A stretch of DNA of 64,000 nucleotides, taken from CAYVRJ01 sp964453645. Its GTDB lineage: Bacteria; Bacillota; Clostridia; Christensenellales; JAWKQI01. The position numbers and the translations under genes are program-made. A model generated the notes under the pieces. That model did no database searches and was not told where the DNA came from. It was given only the letters and a program-made list of their open reading frames with translations. Positions 1-9,063 of the stretch are shown here, one piece after another (the first letter of the stretch is position 1; every line of letters starts with the position of its first letter). The DNA is taken from assembly GCA_964453645.1 (NCBI GenBank), contig CAYVRJ010000011.1, positions 7,735-71,734 of the forward strand. The letters are read 5' to 3'.

Positions 1-15
1 GTTCATGCTGTTCTC

Positions 16-966
16 CTAACTCACCCGCTTTGCGTTGCCCAGTCTGTCGATCAAGACAGCCAGCAACAGCGTAAATCCGGTTACAAACGTCTGCCAATAC
101 ACGCTGACGTTTAACAGGGTCATGGCGTTGGCAATCAGTGCCATGAGCACACAGCCCAAAAACGCACCCACCACCGTTCCTTCTCCGCCCTGCAGGGAGG
201 CACCGCCAATGATCACCGCCGTGATGACTTTGAACTCCATACCCGTACCGGCTGTGGTGGAAGCGGAACCCAAACGAGCCGTCATGACGATACCCGCAAA
301 GGCAGCCAGTATGCCCATCAAGATGTAGTTGAATATCTGCATCTTTGCAACGTTAATACCCGACAGCCTTGCCGCCTTGATGTTTCCGCCGATATAATAA
401 TTTTGTCTAAAAAATCTTGATCGTCTTAATAATATATCACCAATGATGATGATTGCAAGTGCAAAAATGACGGGCAACTGAATGGCCCCGATCTTCTCCT
501 GTCCCAGCCAAGTGAACGACTCGGACAAACTGCTGATGTTCTTGCCGTTCATAAACACAAGCACCAACCCCCTGCACATAGACTGGGAGGCCAGGGTTGC
601 AACAAAGGGCGTGATACCCAGCTTTGCAATGGTAAACCCGTTAAACAGCCCCACCACACAACCCGTTAGAAGCCCCCCGAAGATGCAAAGGATCACGGGT
701 AAATCGGCCTTTAACAGCATGGCCGCAATGCCGCCCGATATGGCGACGATGGAACCAATGGACATATCGAATCCGCCGCTCACCATTAGGTTGACCATAC
801 CCACAGCCATGATGGCCTCTAAGGACAACCCCAGCAGCACGGCGATGAGATTCTCGGTTGAAAAGAAATACGGGGATGCAAAACACATAATGATAAACAT
901 GAGAACGACCACCCCGAATATGACGATCTCCCTCGTGTTGATGATCTTTTTCCAGATAGTTGACAT
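16..966 (-). CDS. Ribose/sugar-type ABC transporter permease (RbsC family)
   Basis: Inner-membrane channel subunit of a carbohydrate (RbsABC/Mgl-type) importer, 316 residues with about eight to ten hydrophobic segments and the glycine-rich loop VIIGGASLQGGEGTVVG typical of RbsC-like permeases (BPD_transp_2). I start it at 966, because AACGGAGG lies at a normal distance there; the reading frame is open 66 bases further upstream but has no ribosome site. It follows the ATPase gene by 16 bases, so the order is binding protein, ATPase, permease. The substrate cannot be read from the sequence; ribose, allose, fructose or similar are all possible. Family call is secure. Confidence 0.9.
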   Translation of the reverse strand: MSTIWKKIINTREIVIFGVVVLMFIIMCFASPYFFSTENLIAVLLGLSLEAIMAVGMVNLMVSGGFDMSIGSIVAISGGIAAMLLKADLPVILCIFGGLLTGCVVGLFNGFTIAKLGITPFVATLASQSMCRGLVLVFMNGKNISSLSESFTWLGQEKIGAIQLPVIFALAIIIIGDILLRRSRFFRQNYYIGGNIKAARLSGINVAKMQIFNYILMGILAAFAGIVMTARLGSASTTAGTGMEFKVITAVIIGGASLQGGEGTVVGAFLGCVLMALIANAMTLLNVSVYWQTFVTGFTLLLAVLIDRLGNAKRVS

Positions 967-982
967 AGGATCATTTCCTCCG

Positions 983-2485
983 TTAGTTTGATGATGCAGC
1001 GTATTTAATGACTGCCTGTTCCGTGGCGTCACTTCCCTTCAGTTCCCCCACGATTTCTCCCTGTTTCATCACATAAACGCGATCAGAAACGCCCAGTATT
1101 TCGGGCAGATCCGAACTGATCATGAGGATGGCACAGCCCAGCGTTGCCGCCAGTTTCCGAAGCAGCTGATAGATTTCACATTTGGCACCCACGTCCACAC
1201 CTCTGGTGGGTTCATCCACGATCAGAAGCTTGGGTTGTGTGCCCACCCAGTTGGCAAGCAGCACTTTTTGCTGGTTACCCCCCGACAGATTTTTTACTTT
1301 TTGTTTGACCGAGGGTGTGATCACGCCAAATTCCGAAACCGATCTTTCCCCTGCCGCATTTAACTTTTTATCCGAAATGAATCCTGCCGATGTGAAATCC
1401 CACAGCCGGTTTGCAGCAAGGTTTTGCAGAATGTTGAACTCCAAATACAAACCCAGCGTCTTTCGGTCTTCGGTCATGTAGGCGACACCGTTATTGATTG
1501 CGTCTTTGGGCGAAGATAAATGAATCTTTTGTCCGTTTAAGAACATCTCCCCCGAGTCGATGCGGCTCATGCCAAAGATGGCCATACCAAGCTCGGTTCT
1601 CCCCGCACCCACTAGGCCGTATAACCCCACGATTTCACCCGCATGTATGCTTAAGTTCACATCTTTGAACTTGCCCTTCTGAGTAAGCCCTTTTACTTCA
1701 AAGATTTTTTGGCCCACGGCATCATCTGCACTTCGAGAACCGTATATGTTCTCAATGGACCGCCCAACCATGTTGGAAATCAAGTAGTCTTCGTCGATTT
1801 CACCAATGTCTCGGGTGACAATTTTTTCACCGTCCCGCAAAATGGTCACTCTGTCTGCAATTTCAAAAATTTCTTTGAGATGATGAGAAATATAAATAAA
1901 ACTGATGCCTTGGTTCTTTAACATACGAATGTTATGAAACAGCTGCTTGACTTCCACCTCTGTTAACGAACTGGTGGGTTCGTCTAAAATCAACACCTTG
2001 GGTTTTTCGCTCATCGCCTTTAAAATCTCCACCACCTGCTGGTTGGCAATAGACAAATCTTTGGTGAGAGTTTTTGGATCGATGTTGGAAATGTCGAAGG
2101 TTTTTAGCATCTGCTGCGCATCTTCGTTTAACTTTTTCTTGTTCAAAAATCCCAACTTGTTCACGGGTTGTCTGTTGAAATAGATGTTTTCGGCAACGCT
2201 TAACTGCATCACCAAACTCAACTCCTGGAAGACAATGCCGATTCCCGCTTCGATGGAATCTCTGGAATTGAGGAAGGTTTGTTTCTTTCCTTCAATAAAG
2301 AGTTCTCCCTCATCCGGCTGGTACACGCCGCTTAAAGTCATCATCAGAGTGGACTTACCCGCTCCGTTTTCACCTACCACGGCATGAACCTCTCCCTTCT
2401 TCACTTGAAGATCGACGTTGGATAACGCCTTGACACCCGGAAACGTCTTTACAATATTTCTAGCTTCCAGCACATACTCACTCAT
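983..2485 (-). CDS. Sugar ABC transporter ATPase (RbsA/MglA type, two nucleotide-binding domains)
   Basis: Cytoplasmic energy-coupling protein of 500 residues with two fused ABC domains. The first has Walker A GENGAGKST (near residue 38) and Walker B LILDEPTSSLT. The second has the usual degenerate P-loop GLVGAGRTE, signature LSGGNQQK and Walker B LIVDEPTRGVDVG. A degenerate second P-loop and total length near 500 are standard for RbsA/MglA/XylG. It is transcribed after the binding-protein gene, with a strong terminator-like hairpin between them, and pairs with the permease downstream. Substrate unknown. Confidence 0.93.
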   Translation of the reverse strand: MSEYVLEARNIVKTFPGVKALSNVDLQVKKGEVHAVVGENGAGKSTLMMTLSGVYQPDEGELFIEGKKQTFLNSRDSIEAGIGIVFQELSLVMQLSVAENIYFNRQPVNKLGFLNKKKLNEDAQQMLKTFDISNIDPKTLTKDLSIANQQVVEILKAMSEKPKVLILDEPTSSLTEVEVKQLFHNIRMLKNQGISFIYISHHLKEIFEIADRVTILRDGEKIVTRDIGEIDEDYLISNMVGRSIENIYGSRSADDAVGQKIFEVKGLTQKGKFKDVNLSIHAGEIVGLYGLVGAGRTELGMAIFGMSRIDSGEMFLNGQKIHLSSPKDAINNGVAYMTEDRKTLGLYLEFNILQNLAANRLWDFTSAGFISDKKLNAAGERSVSEFGVITPSVKQKVKNLSGGNQQKVLLANWVGTQPKLLIVDEPTRGVDVGAKCEIYQLLRKLAATLGCAILMISSDLPEILGVSDRVYVMKQGEIVGELKGSDATEQAVIKYAASSN

Positions 2486-2507
2486 GCCTGCTCCTCCTGT
2501 TCAGAAA

Positions 2508-2534
2508 AAAGGGCAACCGCAATGGTTGCCCTTT
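2508..2534 (-). terminator. Hairpin between binding-protein and ATPase genes
   Basis: Perfect stem AAAGGGCAACC / GGTTGCCCTTT with a five-base loop, followed on the minus strand by a run of six T. It lies between the binding-protein stop and the ATPase start. Such attenuating hairpins usually let the binding protein be made in excess over the membrane components. Confidence 0.8.
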
Positions 2535-2545
2535 AGCAAAACCGA

Positions 2546-3592
2546 TTACCGTTTAAAGTATTTTGCGTTGTTTGCGTCGATGATGATGGCGCCCGTGTCG
2601 ATTGCTGCGGGAACACCCAACACACCTGCGGATGCATTGTCGGTGGTGATGGCAACTTTGGAGTTGTTTAAGTTCATCAAAAGCTGTACGCCGTAATAGG
2701 GCATGAGAGCCGTCTGTTGTGCAACAGATGCGGTGATGATACCTTCTTCAATGGCGGTTAACACATCGTCGCCTCTGTCCATGGACAGAATCTTCACTTG
2801 GCCGACTTTACCAGCCTCTTTCACAGCCGTTGCTGCACCTGCTCCGCCAGCTGCTTCCACGCAAGCGATACCCACTAAATCGGGATATTTTTGCAGCAGT
2901 GCAGAAGCTGCCTGTGCGGCTACGATGGGATCGGACTGAGTATCTGCAATCTGAACGACTTCGATGTCGGGGTATTTTGCAAACGCTTCTTTGTAACCCT
3001 GAATGCGCTCTTCCAAGTTGGACTGACCGGGTTTGGTCATCAGCGCAACTTTACCTTTGCCGCCGATGGTGTTGGCCAGATATTCACCGCCCGTTCTGCC
3101 GGCAGTCACATTACCCGTTCCCACAAACGCAACGCGTCCGGAATCCGCTAAGTCCGCATCCAGTGTCACCACGGGAATGCCCTGATCCATCGCCTTTTTG
3201 ATGATGGGTGTCAGCACGTCTTCAAAGCCCACAACCAAGATGCCGTTGGGTTTCTTTGCGATTGCCTGTTCAAAAGCGACAATCATGGCGTTCATGTCGT
3301 AATCCGATGGTCCCACATATTCTGTGCGAACGCCCAGCTCTTTGCCTGCCATTTCACAGCCCATCATGTGGTCATAGAAATAATCTAAGCTGGAAAGTGC
3401 CGAAACTTCGATGTATAGCTGATCACTGTAATCCGAACCTGCGGGTGCGACTTGTGCGCCCTCCTGCTGCGGTGCCTGCTCTGCGGGTGCATTCTCTGCG
3501 GGTGCTTGGCTTGGCTCAGTGGGAGCGGGGGCACAGGCAAAAAGGCTCAAACATAAGATGAGCGCCAAAGTTGCTGCAATTAGCTTCTTCAT
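2546..3592 (-). CDS. Sugar ABC transporter substrate-binding lipoprotein (Peripla_BP_4 type)
   Basis: Extracytoplasmic binding protein, 348 residues. The N-terminus is a lipoprotein signal (MKKLIAATLALILCLSLFAC, lipobox SLFAC with lipidated Cys 20), followed by a Pro/Ala/Glu-rich tether and a two-lobe periplasmic-binding type 1 fold with motifs such as GILVVGFED, GIPVVTLDAD and FVGTGNVTAGRTGGEYL. ATG at 3592 is preceded by TTGGAGGAAACT; the in-frame TTG four codons earlier overlaps that site and is rejected. First gene of the importer operon. The ligand is a monosaccharide or similar by family; not resolvable further. Confidence 0.92.
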   Translation of the reverse strand: MKKLIAATLALILCLSLFACAPAPTEPSQAPAENAPAEQAPQQEGAQVAPAGSDYSDQLYIEVSALSSLDYFYDHMMGCEMAGKELGVRTEYVGPSDYDMNAMIVAFEQAIAKKPNGILVVGFEDVLTPIIKKAMDQGIPVVTLDADLADSGRVAFVGTGNVTAGRTGGEYLANTIGGKGKVALMTKPGQSNLEERIQGYKEAFAKYPDIEVVQIADTQSDPIVAAQAASALLQKYPDLVGIACVEAAGGAGAATAVKEAGKVGQVKILSMDRGDDVLTAIEEGIITASVAQQTALMPYYGVQLLMNLNNSKVAITTDNASAGVLGVPAAIDTGAIIIDANNAKYFKR

Positions 3593-3807
3593 AGTTTCCT
3601 CCAATAAAATTTTATTTTGTGTGTACTATCATTTTATATGGGAAACAAAGTGGCTGGCAATATGGATAATTTTACTCAACGGAAGTTTTATTTAACACCT
3701 AAAAATTTAAGTGGCCTGAATGACTACTATTTTAAAATTGTTTTCATTCAGAAAGGTTAATTTTACAACAAGTACGTTAACTTTTTCATCCTTTCGATAG
3801 GATTTGA
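3593..3807. other. Divergent intergenic region
   Basis: AT-rich spacer between the ABC importer operon (minus) and the plus-strand metallopeptidase-like gene; it must hold both promoters. I see no convincing catabolite-response element or long palindrome in it. Confidence 0.5.
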
Positions 3808-4767
3808 ATGTTTTATAATGAAACCATGAAAGCAATGAAAATAGTTGCCTTACTGACTTTAACAGTTGTTTTTCTATTCAATGATATACAGCCAAAGACC
3901 TTGTGCGGTGCGGCTCTTTTAAGTCCGCCCGAAAACCCCAACTATACGTTCTCTCCTTGCACAGATGCTGAGACATACGAACAAGCAGCTTTATTGATCA
4001 TGCAGTCGCTGTCTGTGTTTGGAGACGAAACACTGAAGCGTTTTGGAGTAGACCATATCGCAATATGTGAAAACTTGGTGAGTTATATCACCCCCGTCGC
4101 CGGACTCACCCTCTTTAAAGACAACGCTGTTTGGTTGATTATGAATGCGGATTACGTCTCCTCCCCCGATTATTTTGTACACACCCTGTACCACGAACTG
4201 TACCACGCTTGGGAATACAAGCACCCCGCAGATGAGGCTGAATGGGCTTTGCTGTGCCCGATAGCATATACGCTCCCAAACCAAACCTCAAACATTATTT
4301 ATTACGATGCCACCGCCGTTTTGCCCTTCGAACCCTCGTTTATCAGTGCGTATGCCAAGACAAGAGCATCCGAAGATCGTTCAGAGCTGTTTAGCGCAAT
4401 GCTCTCAAGCAGAGGCTTTACGGATGCTGAAAAAGCCTTGTTAGAAAAAGATGCCTATATTCAAAAAAAACTTGCATTTATCACACAAACTCTTCCAGAC
4501 GACCTTGCGATCTTGTTCCGTTCCGCCCAGGAAACGTTCTTCTCGGTTGAACTGCCCCAGCATGAGAAATATGTGGTTGTGGATGCCACAAAGGTTTATT
4601 TGGGTAATACACCCGACTTTCCCTTTGCAGACGTTTCCAACGGGGACATGTTATACAGCTTCGGGTTCTACAGCACGCTGTCCGGTCAGCTCTTGTTTTG
4701 TATGGTGTCAGACGAACAGCGTGTGTATGTTTCCAAAGATGGTGTTGCTTTGCTTGAAAATCCCTAA
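3808..4767 (+). CDS. Putative secreted or membrane-anchored HExxH metallopeptidase-like protein
   Basis: 319 residues, no family recognised with certainty. An N-terminal hydrophobic stretch (residues 10-24) looks like a signal peptide or anchor. The segment at residues 125-137 contains HELYH (His129, Glu130, His133), the zinc-peptidase HExxH motif, followed by acidic residues (DEAEW) that could supply the third ligand. The tail is beta-rich, ending in a small SH3-like or propeller-like module (KYVVVDATKVYLG). The start at 3808 is chosen for AGGA seven bases upstream; an ATG at 3826 is also possible. It stands alone between divergent and convergent neighbours. Peptidase activity is inference from one motif. 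Confidence 0.6.
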   Translation: MFYNETMKAMKIVALLTLTVVFLFNDIQPKTLCGAALLSPPENPNYTFSPCTDAETYEQAALLIMQSLSVFGDETLKRFGVDHIAICENLVSYITPVAGLTLFKDNAVWLIMNADYVSSPDYFVHTLYHELYHAWEYKHPADEAEWALLCPIAYTLPNQTSNIIYYDATAVLPFEPSFISAYAKTRASEDRSELFSAMLSSRGFTDAEKALLEKDAYIQKKLAFITQTLPDDLAILFRSAQETFFSVELPQHEKYVVVDATKVYLGNTPDFPFADVSNGDMLYSFGFYSTLSGQLLFCMVSDEQRVYVSKDGVALLENP

Positions 4768-4893
4768 AGCACAGCTCGTTACGGCAATAAAGCCCCAATC
4801 CACATAAGGGGAGGGTCTGTCCTGCTCTTGGGGAGCAGCTTCCCATATGCTCATCATGTGCACATGGGAGCAATTTATAGACAAACTAGAAAA

Positions 4894-5436
4894 TTAAATG
4901 ATCAACTCATCAGATTTAATTACTTGTGCAAACAGTCCGTTTAATGATGCCATAAATACAGCGTGAACCAACCCAGCAGACAGCGTTTGCCCATTGAATG
5001 TCAGATTTTTTGTAGTGCAAGCATCTTCTAACAGCGTTACCTGAATGCCGTAATCCATACATGCCCTTGTCGTTGTATCAATGCACATATGGCTCATCAT
5101 ACCACAAATTACGACTTCATCTATTTCATTGGCTTTTAAAACATCCAAAAGATTTGTTCCTAAAAAGCTATTGGGAGCATGTTTAATAATTAGATGTTCG
5201 CCATCTATTGGGGTTAAGTTTTTATGAATTAAAACCCCCTCTGTATTTGGCAGAAAAAACGTAGCACCTTCGCGAGTATTGATGTGTTGTACATGTATAA
5301 CGGGTAAACTTTCTTTGCGAAATTCACTTAAAACTTTTTCTATCTTTTCCAAAGCATTTAACGGATTATACAATTCAGATTTTCCACCCTCAAAGTAATC
5401 GTTTTGCACATCTATAATTAGTAATGCTTTTTTCAT
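4894..5436 (-). CDS. Isochorismatase-family cysteine hydrolase
   Basis: 180 residues, a single isochorismatase-like domain (YecD/PncA/nicotinamidase superfamily). The catalytic triad is visible: Asp9 in IIDVQNDY, Lys85 in HLIIKHAP and Cys118 in CGMMSHMCID, with the usual cis-peptide GMMSHMC neighbourhood. ATG at 5436 is preceded by CAGGAGTTGTAAAC. The family hydrolyses amides, vinyl ethers or ureido acids; residues defining nicotinamidase (the D-x-H metal site) are not evident, so I leave the substrate open. Monocistronic as far as can be seen. Confidence 0.88.
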   Translation of the reverse strand: MKKALLIIDVQNDYFEGGKSELYNPLNALEKIEKVLSEFRKESLPVIHVQHINTREGATFFLPNTEGVLIHKNLTPIDGEHLIIKHAPNSFLGTNLLDVLKANEIDEVVICGMMSHMCIDTTTRACMDYGIQVTLLEDACTTKNLTFNGQTLSAGLVHAVFMASLNGLFAQVIKSDELII

Positions 5437-5632
5437 GTTTACAACTCCTGTTTAAAATATAAATAATTAGCAACAACGTTGACGATCCAAGATGTATGCA
5501 CGCTGGTCAATGCGGATGGGGATATATTCCAGATACCGGACAGTGCAGGGCAAGAACTGGGCAGTTATTTCTATCTGCCCTTTTCGTTTGCAGTTGACAT
5601 ACTTGTGTTTACTGGGCAAGGTGGGGTTGCTC

Positions 5633-6019
5633 TCATTCCATGCATCTCATCATTGGGGGAATGGCAAGTTCATATTCTGTATTTGGCTCAATAATTGCTC
5701 CCAACTGTTGAAGTAATTCATTTACATCGAGAGAACCTAAAAAATCTTTTAAGGTTCCCTCAAAAATTATAAATCCGTTACGACCAATAGAATTGAAGAA
5801 ACCAATACAGTTTTCTTTCGAAAGAAATGCAGGAAAATATTTCGTTTGGTTTTCTTTACTTGATAAAACATAAAATTGAGGTTGGCCTTTTACACCCTCG
5901 CCCACCGGTGTTGAATAAAACAATTTAATAGAACTCATTTTATCAACAAACTGTTGTATATTTATTGTTCCATTCACACATTTTTCTTTTAAAACCAACC
6001 ATTTTCTTAGTTTGAACAC
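5633..6019 (-). CDS. SseB-like N-terminal domain protein
   Basis: 128 residues. The core (residues 33-120) resembles the SseB N-terminal domain: a beta strand with FYVLSSKEN, an aromatic/acidic block KYFPAFLSKENCIGFF, and a closing LGAIIEPNTEYELAIPP in the place where SseB proteins carry a NP.s/l stretch. Role unknown; in other genomes such domains occur as orphan or polymorphic-toxin-associated proteins. Start is GTG at 6019, immediately after an in-frame stop and eight bases behind AGGAGG. No operon partner. Confidence 0.55.
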   Translation of the reverse strand: MFKLRKWLVLKEKCVNGTINIQQFVDKMSSIKLFYSTPVGEGVKGQPQFYVLSSKENQTKYFPAFLSKENCIGFFNSIGRNGFIIFEGTLKDFLGSLDVNELLQQLGAIIEPNTEYELAIPPMMRCME

Positions 6020-6073
6020 CTATCATACCTCCTAATAAAATAATCATTCTCCCAACTGCCCGTTATTTAAAAT

Positions 6074-6877
6074 TTATATGATTTCTTCAATGATGCTCTC
6101 ACCACAGGATTCATCCCCGTTCAACCACTGCCACTTTTCATAAAACCGGATTCTTCCGTCCGGCAAAATCTCGGGAACACTGGTGCATCTGCCCATTCTA
6201 AGTGCAAGGTCTGCATTGACATGCTGATATGTGAAGGTGAGTTCCCCAGAAGGAGTTACACAACCAATCAATGTACCCTTTTTGATGCCTCCCCCGGCAT
6301 ACTCTGCCCAAACCATTTCCCCCTCTTGATGGTAATAAAAAAGGGTATCGCCACTCACTTCCCCGTTGTCCGTATTTTGGACAGACCTAAATGTTCGGGC
6401 ATTGTAAGTGTTGGGGCTTCGCAGCTCCTTTTCCATGAATGAATAAAACAACACCTTGCCATTTTGAACATCCATGGTTCTGCATTCGTTCACACGGTAA
6501 CCCCTTTTGAGGTAAAGACCAAATGCGGGAAGGGATGCATCTAGGGTAACGCGATCATGGGTTTGGGAAACAAGACCTTCCAGGAACTCCATGATGTTAG
6601 TTCCGTAACCCAAACGTTGGAACGTGGGTAAAACAAACACCCTGCCAATGCTGTTGCCGTTTATACTCCCCGTTCCGATTATTTGCTCGTTGTTTGAAAA
6701 CAGCCACACTTGATTCTTGGTTATGTCGCTTTCTATGTTTTCACGCTTGTGGTGTTGGACGAAAAAGTCCACCACTTCATTGGGATAGTATTTGGGGTAT
6801 ATGGCTAAGATCGTCTGATCGACGATGGTTTTTACTTGTCCTAAATCGTTTATTTTCGCAAGATGATGACTTAACAT
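6074..6877 (-). CDS. GNAT acetyltransferase fused to a C-terminal beta domain
   Basis: 267 residues in two parts. Residues 1-155 form a GNAT fold, with the acetyl-CoA loop FQRLGYGTNIM (Q/RxxGxG/A pattern) and the preceding beta strand GRVFVLP. Residues 165-267 form a beta-rich domain with DNGEVSGDTLFYYHQEG, GGGIKKGTLIG and EKWQWLNGD. That second domain is known as a stand-alone protein in Bacillus and Clostridium, often named N-acetylglutamate synthase without strong proof. ATG at 6877 follows a G-rich ribosome site. Acetyl acceptor unknown; the annotation name should not be taken as a demonstrated function. Confidence 0.75.
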   Translation of the reverse strand: MLSHHLAKINDLGQVKTIVDQTILAIYPKYYPNEVVDFFVQHHKRENIESDITKNQVWLFSNNEQIIGTGSINGNSIGRVFVLPTFQRLGYGTNIMEFLEGLVSQTHDRVTLDASLPAFGLYLKRGYRVNECRTMDVQNGKVLFYSFMEKELRSPNTYNARTFRSVQNTDNGEVSGDTLFYYHQEGEMVWAEYAGGGIKKGTLIGCVTPSGELTFTYQHVNADLALRMGRCTSVPEILPDGRIRFYEKWQWLNGDESCGESIIEEII

Positions 6878-6954
6878 GATTTCCCCCCAATATAGTGTCT
6901 CACTGTATTATATCACTAAATCCTAAGGACAACAATTGGTTTGCGGAGGAGCAG

Positions 6955-7587
6955 TCATTCATCAAGAAAAGCCACTTTTCCACTTTTTAGGTCGTAGATG
7001 CCCGTTTTAATCGTTAGGTCAGATTCAGAAAGTAAATTGGCGATCAGTTTGCTTCTTGTTATTTTTTTAGCGGAATAATTGGCATTCATTACAACCGCTT
7101 TGTTCAAATTTTGTTCGCTGCCAATCGCCTTTCTGATTTCGATCACAATATCCTCAATGTGCCCCTCTGCGTGGCCCTCTATGGCAGCTTTAACAGCTCC
7201 GCAGTCCGTGTGCCCCAGCACAAGAATCAACTCCGCTCCCAATTCAACAGCACCATATTCAACGCTTCCCAACTCAAAATCACCAACCACATTACCTGCG
7301 GTGCGAACCACAAAAAGATCCCCTATTCCCGCCGAAAAGATGAGCTCAGGGGACACTCTGCTGTCCGAACAGGTGAGAATAACCGCATAGGGAGATTGAG
7401 ATTGCGCAGTTTCCATGCGCCTTTCCTTTGAGATACGGCTGTCGTTGGATTGTAGAAACACTTGGTTTCCCGCTTTCAGCCTTTCAATTGCGGATTGGCC
7501 GTTAGGTTCGGTTGAACTGCACCCAAAGAGCAGTGATATAATGAGTAGGGTAATCAAAATCATTACACTAAAATGTTTGGGTTTCAT
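6955..7587 (-). CDS. Beta-class carbonic anhydrase, lipoprotein
   Basis: Reversible hydration of CO2 to bicarbonate. 210 residues with a lipoprotein signal ending LLFGC (Cys23), so the enzyme is probably anchored outside the membrane, unusual for a beta-class enzyme that is normally cytoplasmic. All active-site elements are present: Cys73-x-Asp75-x-Arg77 in CSDSRV, and His126-xx-Cys129 in HTDCG for the zinc, plus the VVRTAGN helix. ATG at 7587 follows TTGGAGGTTTAAT. Its promoter (7754-7784) has a 19-base spacer and shares a 13-base core with the promoter of the MerR gene at 10952, suggesting MerR-type control. Confidence 0.93.
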   Translation of the reverse strand: MKPKHFSVMILITLLIISLLFGCSSTEPNGQSAIERLKAGNQVFLQSNDSRISKERRMETAQSQSPYAVILTCSDSRVSPELIFSAGIGDLFVVRTAGNVVGDFELGSVEYGAVELGAELILVLGHTDCGAVKAAIEGHAEGHIEDIVIEIRKAIGSEQNLNKAVVMNANYSAKKITRSKLIANLLSESDLTIKTGIYDLKSGKVAFLDE

Positions 7588-7753
7588 ATTAAACCTCCAA
7601 AAATAAGCTCTTTCTTAATGCATACTATGTGTTTGAGATAAACGATATGTGCAACGGGAATTATAAAACCATGCTTTTAAAGCTAGTGCACTTGCAGGGT
7701 CACCTAACTCACATGCGTTTTTCCTTTAACATTACGGATTATACCTCAACGAT

Positions 7754-7784
7754 AGTATCAATCATTACGTTACGCCAATGTCAA
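7754..7784 (-). promoter_or_regulatory. MerR-type promoter of the carbonic anhydrase gene
   Basis: On the minus strand, -35 TTGACA (7784-7779) and -10 GATACT (7759-7754) are 19 bases apart, the over-long spacer typical of MerR-activated promoters. The spacer contains CGTAACGTAATGA, identical over 13 bases to the spacer of the MerR gene promoter at 10975-11005. Confidence 0.65.
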
Positions 7785-7811
7785 GCAATGATTAAATTTT
7801 GAGTAAAATTA

Positions 7812-7840
7812 TTGTAAATCGACTCGATTTTTGGTATAAT
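7812..7840 (+). promoter_or_regulatory. Sigma-A-like promoter of the DUF4003 gene
   Basis: TTGTAA (7812-7817), a 17-base spacer and TATAAT (7835-7840), about 75 bases before the start codon at 7914. Confidence 0.7.
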
Positions 7841-7913
7841 TAAGTTAATAAAAATAATAATTTTTCTTCTCAATGAAAATCTAGGTAAACAAATTTTAAG
7901 GAGGTCTCATCTA

Positions 7914-8909
7914 TTGGAATACGCAGCACAAAAAAAGTTGGAACTGTTTGCGCAGAACACGCAAATTATCAAGAAAGAGTTTTATTGGTCAAACGTCATG
8001 GCAAAGCGGCTGGCAGCACTTCTGTACGCCCAGGTGGATAAAACGATTGATTGCGAAGCAATCCGTCAGTGCCTCGATTTGATTAAGCAAAACACCGGCG
8101 TATTTTCCAAATTTCGAGGAAATATGACATTATGTATGGCATCCATGCTCTCGTTATCCCCCAATCCGGAGAAGGTCTTCAGCGAAACGATGAAAGTATA
8201 TACTATGCTAAAAGGTGTAAAGTTCCACGCTTCCGATTTTCTTGCAATTGCTGCTTATCAGATTGCGGCTGGGACCGATGCTGCCAATTACGAAAATGTC
8301 ATAACCCGTGCACGTGGCATTTATGATGGCATGAAAGCCCATCATTTCTTTTATACCGGAGAGGATGATTATATCTTTGCAGCTATGTTGGGACTTGCGG
8401 ACTTGGATGTTGCAATGGGCGTGGAGCGCATTGAGCAGCTTTACAGCCAATTAAAGGGCGAGTTTTGGGACAAGAACAGCGTTCAAGCTTTGGCACAGGT
8501 ATTGGTGCTTGGCGATTCGGATGATAGCATCTCCAATCGCATTCTTGGCCTGCGGGATGCCCTTCGGGAACAGAAGATTAAGTTGGATAAAGCCTATACC
8601 CTGCCAATCCTGGGCATCCTGGCCCTGCTACCAGTGGAGATAGATACCATTGTCCGTGACATCGGTATAGTGCAGGATAACTTGAGAGTGCAAAAAGGAT
8701 TTGGCTCTCTGTCCCTCTCAACCCAGGAGCTACTGATGTTTGCGTCATCCATTTTAGCGTGTGATTATGCAGAGAGCGTTACGGACGGGGTATTGACGGC
8801 AACGCTTTCGACTAACATCGCTAATATTATCATTGCCCAGCAAATGGCCATGATACTATTGATTTCTGCCGCCAGCGGAGCGGCAGCTGGGGCTGCGGCA
8901 TCTTCTTAA
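7914..8909 (+). CDS. DUF4003 family protein
   Basis: 331 residues, almost wholly alpha-helical by composition, with an Ala/Gly/Ser-rich end (SAASGAAAGAAASS) and a hydrophobic segment just before it (IANIIIAQQMAMILLISAA). The body, with KFRGNMTLCMASMLSLSPNPE, matches the DUF4003 pattern found in Bacillota; function unknown. Start is TTG at 7914, eight bases behind AAGGAGG. Monocistronic, with a stem-loop at 9023-9043 beyond the stop. I would not assign a role. Confidence 0.75.
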   Translation: MEYAAQKKLELFAQNTQIIKKEFYWSNVMAKRLAALLYAQVDKTIDCEAIRQCLDLIKQNTGVFSKFRGNMTLCMASMLSLSPNPEKVFSETMKVYTMLKGVKFHASDFLAIAAYQIAAGTDAANYENVITRARGIYDGMKAHHFFYTGEDDYIFAAMLGLADLDVAMGVERIEQLYSQLKGEFWDKNSVQALAQVLVLGDSDDSISNRILGLRDALREQKIKLDKAYTLPILGILALLPVEIDTIVRDIGIVQDNLRVQKGFGSLSLSTQELLMFASSILACDYAESVTDGVLTATLSTNIANIIIAQQMAMILLISAASGAAAGAAASS

Positions 8910-9022
8910 ACTTTATAAAAGTATGACAAATAAGAGTTTTCGTCCTATGGTGTGTATCAAATCACACGTCAAAACCAAGCGGAGTTTGCGGATAAAAACC
9001 TTTCCCTTATGGACATTGATTC

Positions 9023-9043
9023 GGCCTATCCTTCGGACAGGCC
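9023..9043 (+). terminator. Possible terminator after the DUF4003 gene
   Basis: Stem GGCCTATCC / GGACAGGCC with a three-base TTC loop and one mismatch, followed by a moderately T-rich stretch. Plausible rho-independent terminator. Confidence 0.5.
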
Positions 9044-9063
9044 GTTTCCATTTGTTCACATCA

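Larger units (their letters stand above)
7588..7913. other. Divergent regulatory region between carbonic anhydrase and DUF4003 genes
   Basis: 326 bases without a gene. It holds the minus-strand 19-bp-spacer promoter (7754-7784) and a plus-strand sigma-A promoter (7812-7840), described separately. The remainder is AT-rich with no coding potential that I can support. Confidence 0.7.

Noticed and set aside
5479..5694. 71-residue plus-strand frame beside the SseB-like gene
   Set aside because: Starts at a TTG with no ribosome site and runs over the end of the minus-strand gene; a decayed fragment is possible but I cannot name a parent.
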